A stretch of DNA of 64,000 nt, from positions 39,804 through 103,803 of the forward strand of contig NZ_JAATOW010000014.1 in the NCBI RefSeq assembly GCF_011806405.1, read 5' to 3'. Position 1 is the first letter of the stretch; each line of letters begins with the position of its first letter. The notes below the pieces were generated by a model. The model did no database searches, was not told the DNA's origin, and worked only from the letters and a program-made list of their open reading frames with translations. Below are positions 24,575-34,700 of the stretch, piece after piece. Source of the stretch: Pseudooceanicola sp. HF7. Its GTDB lineage: Bacteria > Pseudomonadota > Alphaproteobacteria > Rhodobacterales > Rhodobacteraceae. A program made the position numbers and the translations under genes.

Positions 24575-25355
24575 TTCGCACTCCAGAGCCGAAGGGCGAG
24601 ACCGAGCAGAACCTCGGCCTGATGCGGCAGATTGACGAACAGTTCTTGGAGACGCCGTTCTTCGGCGTCCGGCAAATTACCTGGCACCTGCGCAATGACG
24701 GGCATCTCGTGAACGAGAAGCGGATACGCCGGCTGATGCGCCTGATGGGGTTGATGCCGATCTATTAGAAACCGAACACAAGCAGGCCGGCGAAGGGGCA
24801 GAAGACCTATCCTATCTGCTGAGAGGCCTGCGGGTGGACCGCCCTAACCAGGTCTTGTGCTCGGATATCACCTACCTGCCCATGCGGCGCGGGTTACTCT
24901 ACCCCGTGGCGATCATGGACTGGCACACCCGCAAGGTTCTGTTCTGGCGAATCTCGAACACACTGGAGGCCGACTTCTGTGTAGAGGCGCTGATCGAGGC
25001 CATCCACAAGTTCGGTCCACCAGAGATCATGAACACCGATCACGAATCCCAGTTCACATCCTTTGCTTAGACGGATCGGCTCCGCCGATCTGGCGTGCGC
25101 ATATCGATGGATGGGAAAGGCCGGTTCCTCGACAACATCTTCATCGAGAGGCTGTGACGCACTCTGAAATACGAGTGCGTCTACCTGCATGCCTGGGAGA
25201 CCGGTTGGCAGACAAAGGCGGCCATCAGGAAATGGATGACATTCTACCACCACCAGCGCCCTCACTCGGCCCTCGGCGGCAAGCCTCCGGCGCTGGTCTA
25301 ATGGGAGAGAAATGATATCAACCAACCCGATCAGCAGGTGCAACGAGTAGCCTAA
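24575..25355 (+). pseudogene. IS3-family transposase (orfB) relic
   Basis: The reading recalls an IS3 transposase end to end: LGLMRQIDEQFLETPFFGVRQ, RRLMRLMGLMPIY, the DDE regions SDITYLPMRRG and NTDHESQFTS, and ISMDGKGRFLDNIFIERL. Then come TLKYECVYLHAWE, HQRPHSALGG and the usual end QPDQQVQRVA. It is inactive: stop codons follow PIY, SFA, IERL and PALV, and no start or orfA is left. An intact IS3 orfB would span about this length. It marks old insertion traffic in the element. Confidence 0.85.
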
Positions 25356-25557
25356 TTTACGCCAGATCCTGTCCAAGAGATGGGGCGTAGCTCACTTCGG
25401 TCTCTTACGACAGTTAATGACTAATCAGCAGCCACTATGCGCTGAAATGCACTTGGCACAGAATGCACGAAAAAGTTGAGGTTGGGGTCGAATCCCCTTG
25501 CCACGCCGTTGCGGAGCTTTCTAGTCTCTTACAACTGTAGCGAGGCGTGCGCTCATC

Positions 25558-26910
25558 ATGGCCCCATACGATTTGACACATGAGGAGCTCCAAAGGCTCT
25601 TCAAGATCGAGTACCAGAACGTCGCCGAATTTTTCGCACGATGCGTAATCATAAGCGGATCGGCCATAGTGCTGTTCAGCTACACGGGATGGGTAATCTC
25701 GCTATTCTGGATTGTCGGATATCTAGTGACGCACACTGCGTATTTTTCATATCTCTTCTTGGCACTTCGGAGCAAAGCTACTCGCTCAAAGAGCCTCGGC
25801 AATACACTGTATATATTGTTAATGATTTCCTTCTCTTGGATGCCTATCTATTTGCTCCAGATCCAGGATGCTGCACTCCATCTGCCGGCTACTGCTGCAA
25901 TTCTGGCATTCATGTTCTTTATGATCAGCCGAGCTGAGGGGCAATACATTATCATCGGAGTGCAAGTCTTGATCGTCTCTGCTGCCGCTATTGCGATTGC
26001 TTGGCGAGCGATGCACCAAGTAGATGAACATGTTTTAAGAGCGGTTATCGTGACGTCCGAGATTGGACTGGTGGGATATTTTCTTCAAACACTGCTGCTG
26101 GCTCGTAAGAACCGCCTACGGGCTGAAGCGTCGGCAAAAGCATCCATTGAAATTCAAAAGATGGAGGCGATCGGACGACTTGCTGGTGGAGTTGCGCACG
26201 ATTTCAACAATCTCCTCACGGTCATCCTGGGAAACCTAGAAATTCACGACTTATCGCACGATTCGAGGGAAAAAAAAGAAACGTTGGAGGCGGCACGTTT
26301 AGCGGCCGAGCGAGCGCGTGGGACGGTACAGCAGCTTCTGACTTTTGCTCGGCGTGGCGAATACAACCCACGCCAGTCAGATCTCTGTGAAATCGCCGAG
26401 TACTGCGTTCGCCTTGGACGCCCGTTGATTACTAAGTCAATCAATCTCGAGAAAGAAATACCGCCCACAGAATTGCCGGTTGTTGTAGACAAAAGCCACC
26501 TGACGACAGCAATTCTAAACCTCATCATTAACGCCAAAGACGCAATGGATGGCTCTGGTACGATCAGCATCATAGCTGATAAATTTCAAGTTGATAGGAC
26601 CATTGAAGCAGCAGATGGTACGACGGCCGGACCAGGGGTGTTCGCACGAATAACAGTCCGAGATACTGGACCTGGGATCCCCAATGAGCTTCGCTCCCGC
26701 ATACTCGAACCCTTCTTCACTACGAAGGAGGTCGGTAAGGGAACCGGGCTAGGGCTTTCTATGGTTTCCGGTTTCGCGAACCAATCCGGTGGTTTTTTGC
26801 AAGTTGAGAGCTCCCCTCATGGCGCCGCTTTCAGTATTGCACTTCCAATGACAGATTTTCCGACGCAGGAACTTGCATCGATCGACGGCTCTGTTGCTCA
26901 AAGCGCGTGA
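25558..26910 (+). CDS. Membrane histidine kinase 1, CckA-like core
   Basis: The 450-residue protein has an N-terminal cytosolic lead (HEELQRLFKIEYQNVAEFF) and about six membrane helices (25-185). A coiled linker and HisKA domain follow with the phospho-acceptor His214 in GGVAHDFNNLLTVILGN. HATPase_c has N-box LNLIINAKDAM, RDTGPGIP and GKGTGLGLSMVSGF. There is no receiver domain. The H-box style matches CckA/NtrB-type kinases. A near duplicate (30,163-31,497) lies 3.2 kb downstream; similarity runs through all domains and extends about 80 bp upstream. A CtrA-like regulator lies between them. It is less GC-rich than the copy, so the two have diverged for some time. Confidence 0.85.
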   Translation: MAPYDLTHEELQRLFKIEYQNVAEFFARCVIISGSAIVLFSYTGWVISLFWIVGYLVTHTAYFSYLFLALRSKATRSKSLGNTLYILLMISFSWMPIYLLQIQDAALHLPATAAILAFMFFMISRAEGQYIIIGVQVLIVSAAAIAIAWRAMHQVDEHVLRAVIVTSEIGLVGYFLQTLLLARKNRLRAEASAKASIEIQKMEAIGRLAGGVAHDFNNLLTVILGNLEIHDLSHDSREKKETLEAARLAAERARGTVQQLLTFARRGEYNPRQSDLCEIAEYCVRLGRPLITKSINLEKEIPPTELPVVVDKSHLTTAILNLIINAKDAMDGSGTISIIADKFQVDRTIEAADGTTAGPGVFARITVRDTGPGIPNELRSRILEPFFTTKEVGKGTGLGLSMVSGFANQSGGFLQVESSPHGAAFSIALPMTDFPTQELASIDGSVAQSA

Positions 26911-27165
26911 AGCCAGCACCTCGCCACGTTCTCCAAACACGCTTATCCTACGGGCCCTGTGATTGGTTTGCCGAGCGCTATGTAGCCGTTCAGACTGGCG
27001 GTGGCACGCAGACCAGCTCCGGATTAAGCCAGATCGTCGGGGAGCCACGCTGTTTTAGGGCGTGCGTCGGTGGGCTGGCACCAGTGGCGCCTTCACCGGC
27101 TTACTGTAGACAGAGCATTTCCTGGTTTAGTCGCACTGCGCGATCCCTATCCTCATCCAGACCGG
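26911..27165. other. Trailer of kinase 1
   Basis: Only a 113-residue frame with no domain, composition typical of non-coding sequence, overlaps this stretch. It is judged non-coding. Confidence 0.35.
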
Positions 27166-27444
27166 CTACCACGCTGGATCCCCGAGATGAGTCCCTGACC
27201 CAGCCTTTTTCGCAACAAAGCCTTGCTCAGAAAAACTTGCAACTTTAGAAGCTGATACTTTTCTGCAGACCATTCCCGGCGTCGCCTTCATACACGGTAG
27301 GCAAGTTCGAGAAACCTCTTCGAACTTTTTCATGGCTGCGACAGAATTTCCCCTATGGGCTAACGCAAGGGCCTCGCCCTCAAGTTTCTCGACCAACTGG
27401 CACTCCGGGCCAAGGTCGAAGGACTCTTGCCAAACTGAACTCAT
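27166..27444 (-). CDS. Small hypothetical protein
   Basis: The 92-residue frame begins MSSVWQESF; GGAG six bases before the ATG at 27444 supports it. A helical N-terminal part (CQLVEKLEGEALALAHRGNS, then AAMKKFEEVS) carries a C-x2-C pair (TCLPCMKA) and a third Cys nearby. No family recognised. The C-terminal third looks less ordered and may not be conserved. Confidence 0.35.
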   Translation of the reverse strand: MSSVWQESFDLGPECQLVEKLEGEALALAHRGNSVAAMKKFEEVSRTCLPCMKATPGMVCRKVSASKVASFSEQGFVAKKAGSGTHLGDPAW

Positions 27445-27853
27445 AAACTTCTCCATTGGCCAGCGCACAGCACGGAAGGACTAGACAATACACACTGTGC
27501 AGTCATCGGCGCGGTGGGATATCCTTGCTTGCAGAAGGATAACAAACCTATACTTTCGAATATGAGTTTTCATAGCAGAGCCAACAGCGGGCTTTTTCTG
27601 CATCCGGCATCAACGGTAGCTGTGCTCAATTGAGCGGTCCTTACAGCTGGTGTGGCGCGCCTTGCCTTCATGGAACTTCCGGCCCATGGCGGATCTTTGT
27701 GCTTGGCACTCGTGTCTCACTGCGGCTTCCCTGAACCCGCTAATCGAGCATGGTGCAGCATTTTTTATGTCTGAGGGTTTGTGCTGCAAGACGGAGCTGA
27801 CGATTGAACATACTATGTCAACGCCTGATCCGTGCCTGCGTAACCGACAAAAT
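27445..27853. other. Intergenic stretch
   Basis: No gene supported. It includes TGCGGCTTCCCTGAACCCG (27,719-27,737), which also occurs inverted at 21,38x-21,40x. This looks like relic repeat sequence. Confidence 0.4.
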
Positions 27854-28273
27854 CTAAATAGCATCCCTGGGGGGATTTGACCTGAACCAATCTACGATCT
27901 CAGGCATGTTGGATTCAAATCGACCAGGCGCAAAGACATTCAGTACGCCTGATCTATTCTTGCTCCGATTCTCAAAATCATGCTGCACGCCAGCAGGCAC
28001 GAAGATAAAGGATCCTTCTTCCGCATCACGCCATTCATCGCCGACAAGAAAGCTCATCGTTCCTTCCAGCACATAGAATATCTCGTTCTCGCTTTCGTGC
28101 GAATGAGCGCCAATACCCTTGGTGTTCGGCTCCATCCACCATTCGGAAATCGAGTATTGATTGGCCGTTTCATCGCCGTCGGCTTTGAAATTGGCGGTGA
28201 TGCGACCCATGTCGTAACTCCGGCCTTGCCCGCGCTTGAGGAAAATGGGCGCCCGCACTCCTGTTTCAGTCAT
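27854..28273 (-). CDS. Cupin-domain protein
   Basis: The 139-residue single-domain cupin has the metal-binding motif 1 as GAHSHESENEIFYVLEG (two His, Glu) and motif 2 as FIFVPAGVQHDFENRS. GAGGTGA before the ATG at 28273 is a strong ribosome site. Small cupins of this kind act as metal-dependent enzymes or sensors; substrate unknown. It lies between the two kinases, downstream of and parallel to the CtrA-like gene but 535 bp away, so co-transcription is uncertain. Confidence 0.82.
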   Translation of the reverse strand: MTETGVRAPIFLKRGQGRSYDMGRITANFKADGDETANQYSISEWWMEPNTKGIGAHSHESENEIFYVLEGTMSFLVGDEWRDAEEGSFIFVPAGVQHDFENRSKNRSGVLNVFAPGRFESNMPEIVDWFRSNPPRDAI

Positions 28274-28808
28274 ACGTCACCTCTTCCGGCTAACTCACTC
28301 TTTCGAGCTTAGCGCGGCTTCTGACAGTCGTGCAACGTTCCGCTGCCGTCACACACACCCGTTCCGAACCTTCGCTGCGCGGTGCGGTATGGCCAAACAT
28401 CTGGCCGCCCCTCGCGCGGCGTCCCTGCCGGCCCAGAGCTGCCTTCCACTAACGTGGTCATCTCTGCAGTGCAGTTTCCCAAACCGCCCGTCGGCAGCAT
28501 CGTGCAGCATTGTCCGCCGCTCCAAGGTCAGTGGGGCGGACAAAGTTAGCTTTCAACGGAGCGACATGAAAGGACGCTTACACTCCATCACCTGCATTCC
28601 CAGATGCCAAACAGTGTCCGCAGCAGGCGGAAGTTTCCCGAGAGGTTTGCAGCAAGAACTGCTATACCTGCGCTAAGCATCATGACAATAAATGGGCGTC
28701 GCCACGAAGGTGAAGCGCAGTCCTGAATGGCCGGTTTGGCGAGGTCCAGCTTCGACAATGAATCGGTTTCATAGCCAGGAACCTTCCCCTTCAGCACCAA
28801 TATCAGTG
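28274..28808. other. Intergenic stretch with degenerate repeats
   Basis: No gene. The 28,310-28,560 part is GC-rich and holds words of the degenerate intergenic family (CTTCGCTGCGCGGTGC, CGCCCGTCGGCAGC, GGCGGACAAAGT). No terminator-like hairpin was found after the CtrA-like gene. Confidence 0.4.
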
Positions 28809-29528
28809 TTAAGCAGCGTTCCGGCTGACCTTCTCTTCGATCACGATCTTAGCTTTCGGGTCAGTAAGCTTATATCCTCGCCCCCATATCGTTTCTATGT
28901 GGCTCTCCCCACCAGTCGCAACGGCGAGCTTCTTGCGCAACTTGCAGATGAAGACATCGATGATCTTGACCTCAGGCTCATCCATCCCACCGTACAGGTG
29001 GTTTAGAAACATCTCTTTGGTGATCGTCGAGCCCTTGCGGAGGCTGAGCAGCTCAAAAATCTGGTATTCTTTTCCCGTCAAGCTGACCGGCCGACCCGAA
29101 ACGTCCACCGTCTTGGCGTCAAGGTTGATTTCAATGTCGCCAGTCTTGATCGTTGATTGCGAATGACCTTTGGAGCGTCGGATAATGGCATTGACTCGGG
29201 CCATCAACTCATCTCGATTGAACGGCTTTGTCAGATAATCGTCGGCACCGGACCCGAACCCTTTGATTTTGTTTTCGTGATCATCAGCTCCAGACAAGAT
29301 CAAAATTGGTGTTGCTACCTTGGCTGCACGGAGCGTCCGGAGAACTTCGTGTCCATTCAGGTCAGGCAGCCCCAAGTCTAAGAGGATCAGATCGTAATCA
29401 TACAGCTTCGCGAGATCGATGCCCTCCTCACCCAAGTCCGTAGTGAGGACGTTGATGTTTGCTTTGCTCAGCATCATTTCGATGCTGCGTGAGGTCTGGG
29501 GGTCATCTTCGACAAGGAGGAGGCGCAT
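28809..29528 (-). CDS. CtrA-family cell-cycle response regulator paralogue
   Basis: The 239-residue OmpR-type regulator has the receiver acceptor Asp51 ([10 protein letters not shown]), with DD8-9, T/S and K of TKPF in place. Its effector domain is almost word for word Ctr[49 protein letters not shown] and [11 protein letters not shown]. The last two residues are Ala-Ala, as in Caulobacter CtrA, where they serve ClpXP degradation. The start at 29528 has AGGA nine bases upstream. CtrA is normally a single chromosomal gene; this copy sits on an integrative element between twin kinases. It probably binds TTAA-type sites, and one near-match lies in its own promoter. Confidence 0.88.
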   Translation of the reverse strand: MRLLLVEDDPQTSRSIEMMLSKANINVLTTDLGEEGIDLAKLYDYDLILLDLGLPDLNGHEVLRTLRAAKVATPILILSGADDHENKIKGFGSGADDYLTKPFNRDELMARVNAIIRRSKGHSQSTIKTGDIEINLDAKTVDVSGRPVSLTGKEYQIFELLSLRKGSTITKEMFLNHLYGGMDEPEVKIIDVFICKLRKKLAVATGGESHIETIWGRGYKLTDPKAKIVIEEKVSRNAA

Positions 29529-29585
29529 TTACTCGAATCCTATTTGGGGAAGCTCATCAGGGGTCGAGAAGTAGCTAAAAATTGG

Positions 29586-29600
29586 TTAACGATCCGTAAA
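29586..29600. promoter_or_regulatory. Near-consensus CtrA box upstream of the ctrA-like gene
   Basis: TTAA-N7-TAAA, one mismatch from the CtrA consensus TTAA-N7-TTAA, 58 bases upstream of the ctrA-like start. A second, weaker TTAA-N7-ATAA begins a few bases further. This fits autoregulation or control by chromosomal CtrA; a short A/T-rich motif can occur by chance. Confidence 0.45.
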
Positions 29601-30162
29601 CCTTAATGCAAAAATAAACCCTATTTCCTTCCAGACAGCGGCCCGCAGGTGCCGTCCGATCCAAAACAAAGGCGCTTCCGGTTGCGGCCCAGAGCCGCCG
29701 TTCGTGCCAGTCGCAGCGTACGGCAGCTCTCCGCCCCTCGCGACAGAGCGGCCTTCCTGGCGCTTCGAACACGTTCGGCCCAGATCTGCCGTCGACACGC
29801 CCATCAAGCGCTGCGCCGCAGCGTTCCCGGAAGCGGACCTTGGCAGGGTGACGCAGGAGAGCGGTCGAACCGGCAGACGTGTGCGTTGGCCGGTTGCCCG
29901 GCCTGTGGCCGACAGGCGTGACTGCCACATGAAAGCCGGCTGAATCTAAATGAAGTTCCGAGACATGACAGCGCCCGCAGGTTGCAGCGCAAGAGAATTT
30001 TGCGTTCTTCCCGACAATCGATCAGACCACGAGTCCCAATGCGCTGAACTGCGCCAGGCAGAGGGGGTAGGAAGAAAGCCTGCAGGCCTCGGTTGAAACC
30101 CCTTGCCATGCGATTGCTTGGCTTTCTACTGTTCCGCAGTGGTAGAGAGGCGTGTGACGATC
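29601..30162. other. Intergenic stretch with degenerate repeat and kinase 2 leader
   Basis: 29,640-29,930 is GC-rich degenerate repeat sequence (GAGCCGCCGTTCGTGCC, GTACGGCAGCTCTCCGCC, GCGGCCTTCC). 30,080-30,162 resembles the 80 bp before kinase 1 (CCCCTTGCCA, GGCTTTCTA, GAGGCGTG), showing that the duplication reached into the leader. Confidence 0.5.
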
Positions 30163-31497
30163 ATGGTCCCATGCGACATGAATCATGATGAGCTTCAGCG
30201 GCTCTTCAAGATCGAGTACCAGAACGTCGCAGAATTCTTCGCGCGATGCGCGATCATAGGCGGAGCGGCCATCGTGCTCTTCGGCTACACGGGCTGGGCA
30301 GCGTCGCTGTACTGGATTGCCGGATATGCGGTCATGCACATTGCGTACTTTTCCTATCTCTTTCTGGCAGTTCGCAATAGAGCTCCACGATCGAGGATTA
30401 TCGCGACTACGCTGCTGGTAATGCTTATGGTCTCTTTCGCCTGGATGCCCATCTATCTGCTCCAGATCCAGGATCCTGCGCTGAACATCCCAGCTACGGC
30501 TGCGATTCTGGCATTCATGCTGTTCATGATCAGCCGTGCCGAAAAGCAATACGATATCATCGCGGTGCAGGTCTTGATCGTCGCAACCGCCGCCATGTTC
30601 ATTGCCTGGCGCGCGATCAACCAGGTAGACGAGCTTGTGATAAAATTGGTTGTCGTGGCGTCGGAAATTGGAGTGGTGGGATATTTTTTGCAGTCCCTGT
30701 TGCAGGCCCGCAAGAACCGGCTGCAGGCCGAAGCGTCGGTGAAAGCTTCTATTGAAACTCAAAAGATGGAGGCGATCGGCCGACTTGCTGGTGGCGTTGC
30801 ACACGATTTCAACAACCTTCTCACGGTCATTCTAGGAAACCTGGAACTTCATGATCTGTCTCCGGATTCCAGAGACAAGGCCGAAACGCTGGAAGCCGCA
30901 CGTTTAGCGGCCGAACGGGCGCGGGGGACTGTTCAACAGCTTCTGACTTATGCTCGCCGTGCTGATTACAGTGCGCGCAAGGCCGATCTGCGCGAGATCG
31001 CCGACTATTGCATCCGCCTTGGCAGACCGTTGGTGACCACGTCGATCAATCTGGAGAAAGAGATTCCGCACAGCGAATTGCCAGTTCTTGTCGACAAGAG
31101 CCATCTGACGACCGCAATCCTAAATCTGATCATCAACGCGAAAGACGCCATGGGCGATTCTGGTACCATCAGCGTCATAGCGGACAGACTCGACCTCAAG
31201 ACAATCACCGAGGCAGCGGATGGTGCGACAGCCGGCCCAGGGACCTTCGCACGAGTAACAGTCCGGGATACTGGCCCCGGCATTCCCGACGAAATTCGCG
31301 CCCGCATACTTGAACCCTTCTTCACGACGAAGGAAATCGGCAAGGGAACCGGGCTGGGTCTTTCTATGGTGTCAGGGTTCGTCGGACAATCCGGTGGTTT
31401 CTTGCAGGTAGAAAGCTCCCCAAATGGTGCCGCTTTCAGTATCGCCCTTCCAATGATAGATTTCCCGACGGAGGAATCTGCACCGGGCAATAAGTAA
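30163..31497 (+). CDS. Membrane histidine kinase 2, duplicate of kinase 1
   Basis: The 444-residue protein has the same layout as kinase 1: lead HDELQRLFKIEYQNVAEFF, about six membrane helices, HisKA with His214 in GGVAHDFNNLLTVILGN, and HATPase_c with LNLIINAKDAM, RDTGPGIP and GKGTGLGLSMVSGF. The ATG at 30163 matches the start of the copy; the frame runs open further upstream but that part is leader. It is divergent from the CtrA-like gene by 634 bp. There is no receiver domain, so the likely target is a separate regulator, most simply the CtrA-like protein or the chromosomal ChpT/CtrA chain. Confidence 0.85.
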   Translation: MVPCDMNHDELQRLFKIEYQNVAEFFARCAIIGGAAIVLFGYTGWAASLYWIAGYAVMHIAYFSYLFLAVRNRAPRSRIIATTLLVMLMVSFAWMPIYLLQIQDPALNIPATAAILAFMLFMISRAEKQYDIIAVQVLIVATAAMFIAWRAINQVDELVIKLVVVASEIGVVGYFLQSLLQARKNRLQAEASVKASIETQKMEAIGRLAGGVAHDFNNLLTVILGNLELHDLSPDSRDKAETLEAARLAAERARGTVQQLLTYARRADYSARKADLREIADYCIRLGRPLVTTSINLEKEIPHSELPVLVDKSHLTTAILNLIINAKDAMGDSGTISVIADRLDLKTITEAADGATAGPGTFARVTVRDTGPGIPDEIRARILEPFFTTKEIGKGTGLGLSMVSGFVGQSGGFLQVESSPNGAAFSIALPMIDFPTEESAPGNK

Positions 31498-31777
31498 CGG
31501 CGACGCTTGCTTTGAAGACCGCCCAGCACCTTCGTTGAATGATGTGGAGACGTATGCTGCATGCTCTCTCCCTCAGGCACATTGTTGCGTGCGGCCCAAG
31601 GCTGCCGCTCGACCGAGCTATCAAATGCTGCGCTCGCATCCCGCATAGCTGCCGTTGGCTAAAAGTGCAGAATTCGGATTTGGTCGTCAGCTGCATTCTT
31701 GGCAGTTTCGCCCCAATTATCACGTGACATGATCAGCTATCAAAAGGATCTAGCCAGTTGTTATGTAATTGATATCG

Positions 31778-34700
31778 CTATTCAAAAGTCTGCTCTCTGG
31801 CTTCGTCGCGTTGACATTCCCTCCTTCGAATACGATTAATACGTTCGTTTGCTTTACCTGCAACGACCTTAGCGGCTTCTGCGATTTCTGCGTCAGCATG
31901 GGAAGCTAGAGCGAGGATAGCATCTGCTCTTGGTTGCATGGTATCTGCTTGAGTAGCTGACCACCCACTGCGAGGTTCCATTCGGCTCGCATAACCGTTC
32001 AAGACACCGCGTGGATTGGGAGCAGCTTCCAAAAACCTCATCGCGGTGTCAGTCAAAACTATTGCTCCAGTTTCTTTGTCAACTTTCCATAATTCGAGAC
32101 TGGAGCCGATCACCGACCAAACCTCAGCTGTTTCTTGTCTCTCACACCAAGAAACGAGCGTATGGACATCAACTTGGGCAAGAGGCAGGCGGTCCATGCC
32201 ACCACTTTCAATAAAGAAGCGCCGCTTTTCGCGTGTTTCGTCGTCACCGGCGAATACACGATTAAGAAAATCGATTGGTATCTCAACGGCAGTGTTCCGA
32301 ACAGCGCCTTCGAAGGCATGAAGATGTCCATATCTTTCATCAACAACCTCAAAGATGGCGTCGAGCCAGGCATTTTTCTCCTTCTCATTGCCTTGGAACC
32401 TCAGCGCCGCCCGAACAACGCACTCCATCCGATGATTAGTTGAACCGCCCGGATCGTTGTGATCTCTGAGCATACGCTGGGTTGCGGCAACTAAGCCAAG
32501 ACGCCGAAGTTCAGGTCCGAGTGTATCCAATTGGCTGTCTTTCCCATGGAGTCTCATTGTCAGCCCTTCCAACACGGCGTCATCGCCGTTGGGCTTCGCA
32601 AGAATTCTCTCTGCGACTTCAATGATCCGGTGTTTAGGGAGGGATGTGTAGGTATCTCGCCATAGAATGTTTTCGAACATCCACCCGTTTATGTTTCGGC
32701 CCCCAAGCAGCGCCAAACATCTATCAAGGTCGGATTCATCGAATTTCCTAGCAGGATGTAGCCCAACTATGACCTGACGAAGGAGATTGTGGTCAGCACA
32801 TTGATCCAACAGCAGCTGCGCAAGTTGTGGTTCAACGGTGTCTACCTCTTCTAGGAATCCACAAAGGACTGAATAATCGAAGTTTTCCGTTTCTTGGGCT
32901 TCGAGTTGGCCAACTAGGCTTCGCCATGTCTGCCGCAAGTCATCAGAACCTCTTGCAAGACCGCGGCCAAATGCAGTTCGGTGTGGCATCCAATCCGTCA
33001 AAAATAGCGCCGGACCCAGGTCTTCTAGGTCATAGTCCGAATGTGCAAAGTCTTGCCCCAACCGCAGGGCTTTGGCTTGAAGCCTCTCTTCAGCTTTCGA
33101 ATACTTCTTTGGGTCGTCATGATCAAATTGTTCGTCTAAGGCCCAGTTGTTTCTGCCTTTCTCTAAAACGTAGGTCTTGATCATTGGCAATAGGTCGTGC
33201 GGTTCGAGATCGGCTTCCAACGCCACAAGGCTGTTCGGGATCGGCCTTGGGTCCGCGTCTGGCTTCTTTTTCTTGTAGTCAAAGTAGATGGTCGAACGGA
33301 TTGCTCTCCAGCCTTCCCCCCAAGGCTCTTTGGCGTGAAGTGCCCTTGCTGCATCGACGAGATCATTTTGCATTGCTTGTTGGCGCCATAGACCCCGGAA
33401 ATTCTGCGCGAGAATCGACCTTGCCGATTCAGCTAGCCCCGGGTCGTCGCCGATTCCCAGCTGGACGGCAATATCAACGAACGATTTGCGCCAAGACGCG
33501 AGTTGATCGTTATCTGGTCGATATCCGTAGTCTCTTGGCCTGGCACCGAAGTCGCTCAAGCCTGACCCAGTCCAGTGGGAACCTTCTAGAGCACTGGACA
33601 GCATTCTTAGCCCCAACGACCGCCGCGTCTGACTTGCTGATTGGATGCACTGCTCCACTAGATAGACACGTTGTTCCAAGGCTGCGTGTGTGCCCGATAG
33701 ATATGCTTGGAAAAACCGAATGATTTTATCTCTGATTGAGTCGTAGCTGCTTACCTCATCCTCGAAATCAGCAACTCTGATAAGAAGGTTTACGCAGCGA
33801 TCAAAGGCTTTGGGCTCGTATGCCATGGATTGAAGTAAGTTTATGATCGTAGTCCTACGAGGGTTGTGCCTCGGGTCAATTCCCTGAAAATCTGCAGCAG
33901 TGAGCTCGGCTTCGATGCGGTCAAGCAGCGCATCCGGTGCAACGGGCCCAATGTAGTCCAGAATTCTCGATCCATTCTCATCAAGGTTGGAAACGCGACC
34001 CAGCAGGCCGTCCGGTTGCAGCCATGCCTCAACAATCTCTCTGGCAATCGGGTTATCATGCATCAAGCCAAGCCTGTGAGCGAACGACATCAGAAGCCGA
34101 CTATTCCCTGGTGCTTCGAAAGTTGATCTCAGTGTCTCTACGGGGATGCTCTCTAATGCAGATTCTGCCAACCTGTTTGCGACTGCATGGGGCAGTATCG
34201 CCCTCCAATGGGCTCTCTTTTGCACAACGTGACGGTCTGCCAGCTTCTTGGTAGATTTGAACAATTGAGCCGTTGAGTGCGCTGAAATAGAGCCCAAGAC
34301 TTCCAGTTCATTCTGACCAACCTCTGGGTCAGAAACCGAGAATGAATAGACTAAGGACAGAGCCTCGGCCTGTTCACGAAGGTCACCATCGGCTCCTTTC
34401 CGTTGTTGGAAAAGACGGTCGAACAATTCGGCGTCTGATAATTGTGCGAGGCTCTCACCCTCTTCAACCCTTTCTGCAATTGCCAAGGCAACCCTCGCAT
34501 TGCCATCGGCAAACTCGGCGACACGTCGTGCATTTCCTTGACCGATTTCGGGAAACCGGCGCACCAGAAGTTTTTCGGCGACTTCCGGTCCATTCGCCTC
34601 AATGTGGACCACTTCAGTGGTTTGCGGCTTGTCGTCTCTAATATCGTATTCCACCGTGATCAGGCGGACATCACCACTTGCAGCAGACACTTTGGCTGCC

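Noticed and set aside
24575..25355. Active IS3 element
   Set aside because: Several in-frame stops, no orfA and no clear paired terminal repeats.
26907..27248. 113-residue plus-strand frame after kinase 1
   Set aside because: No ribosome site, low-complexity Ser/Arg composition, overlaps a better-supported small frame on the other strand.
29649..29943. Several short frames on both strands in the kinase 2 leader
   Set aside because: They lie in degenerate GC-rich repeat sequence and have Arg-rich shadow-like composition.
30103..30162. N-terminal 20-residue extension of kinase 2
   Set aside because: Kinase 1 starts at the matching ATG, and the extension is translated from the shared leader.
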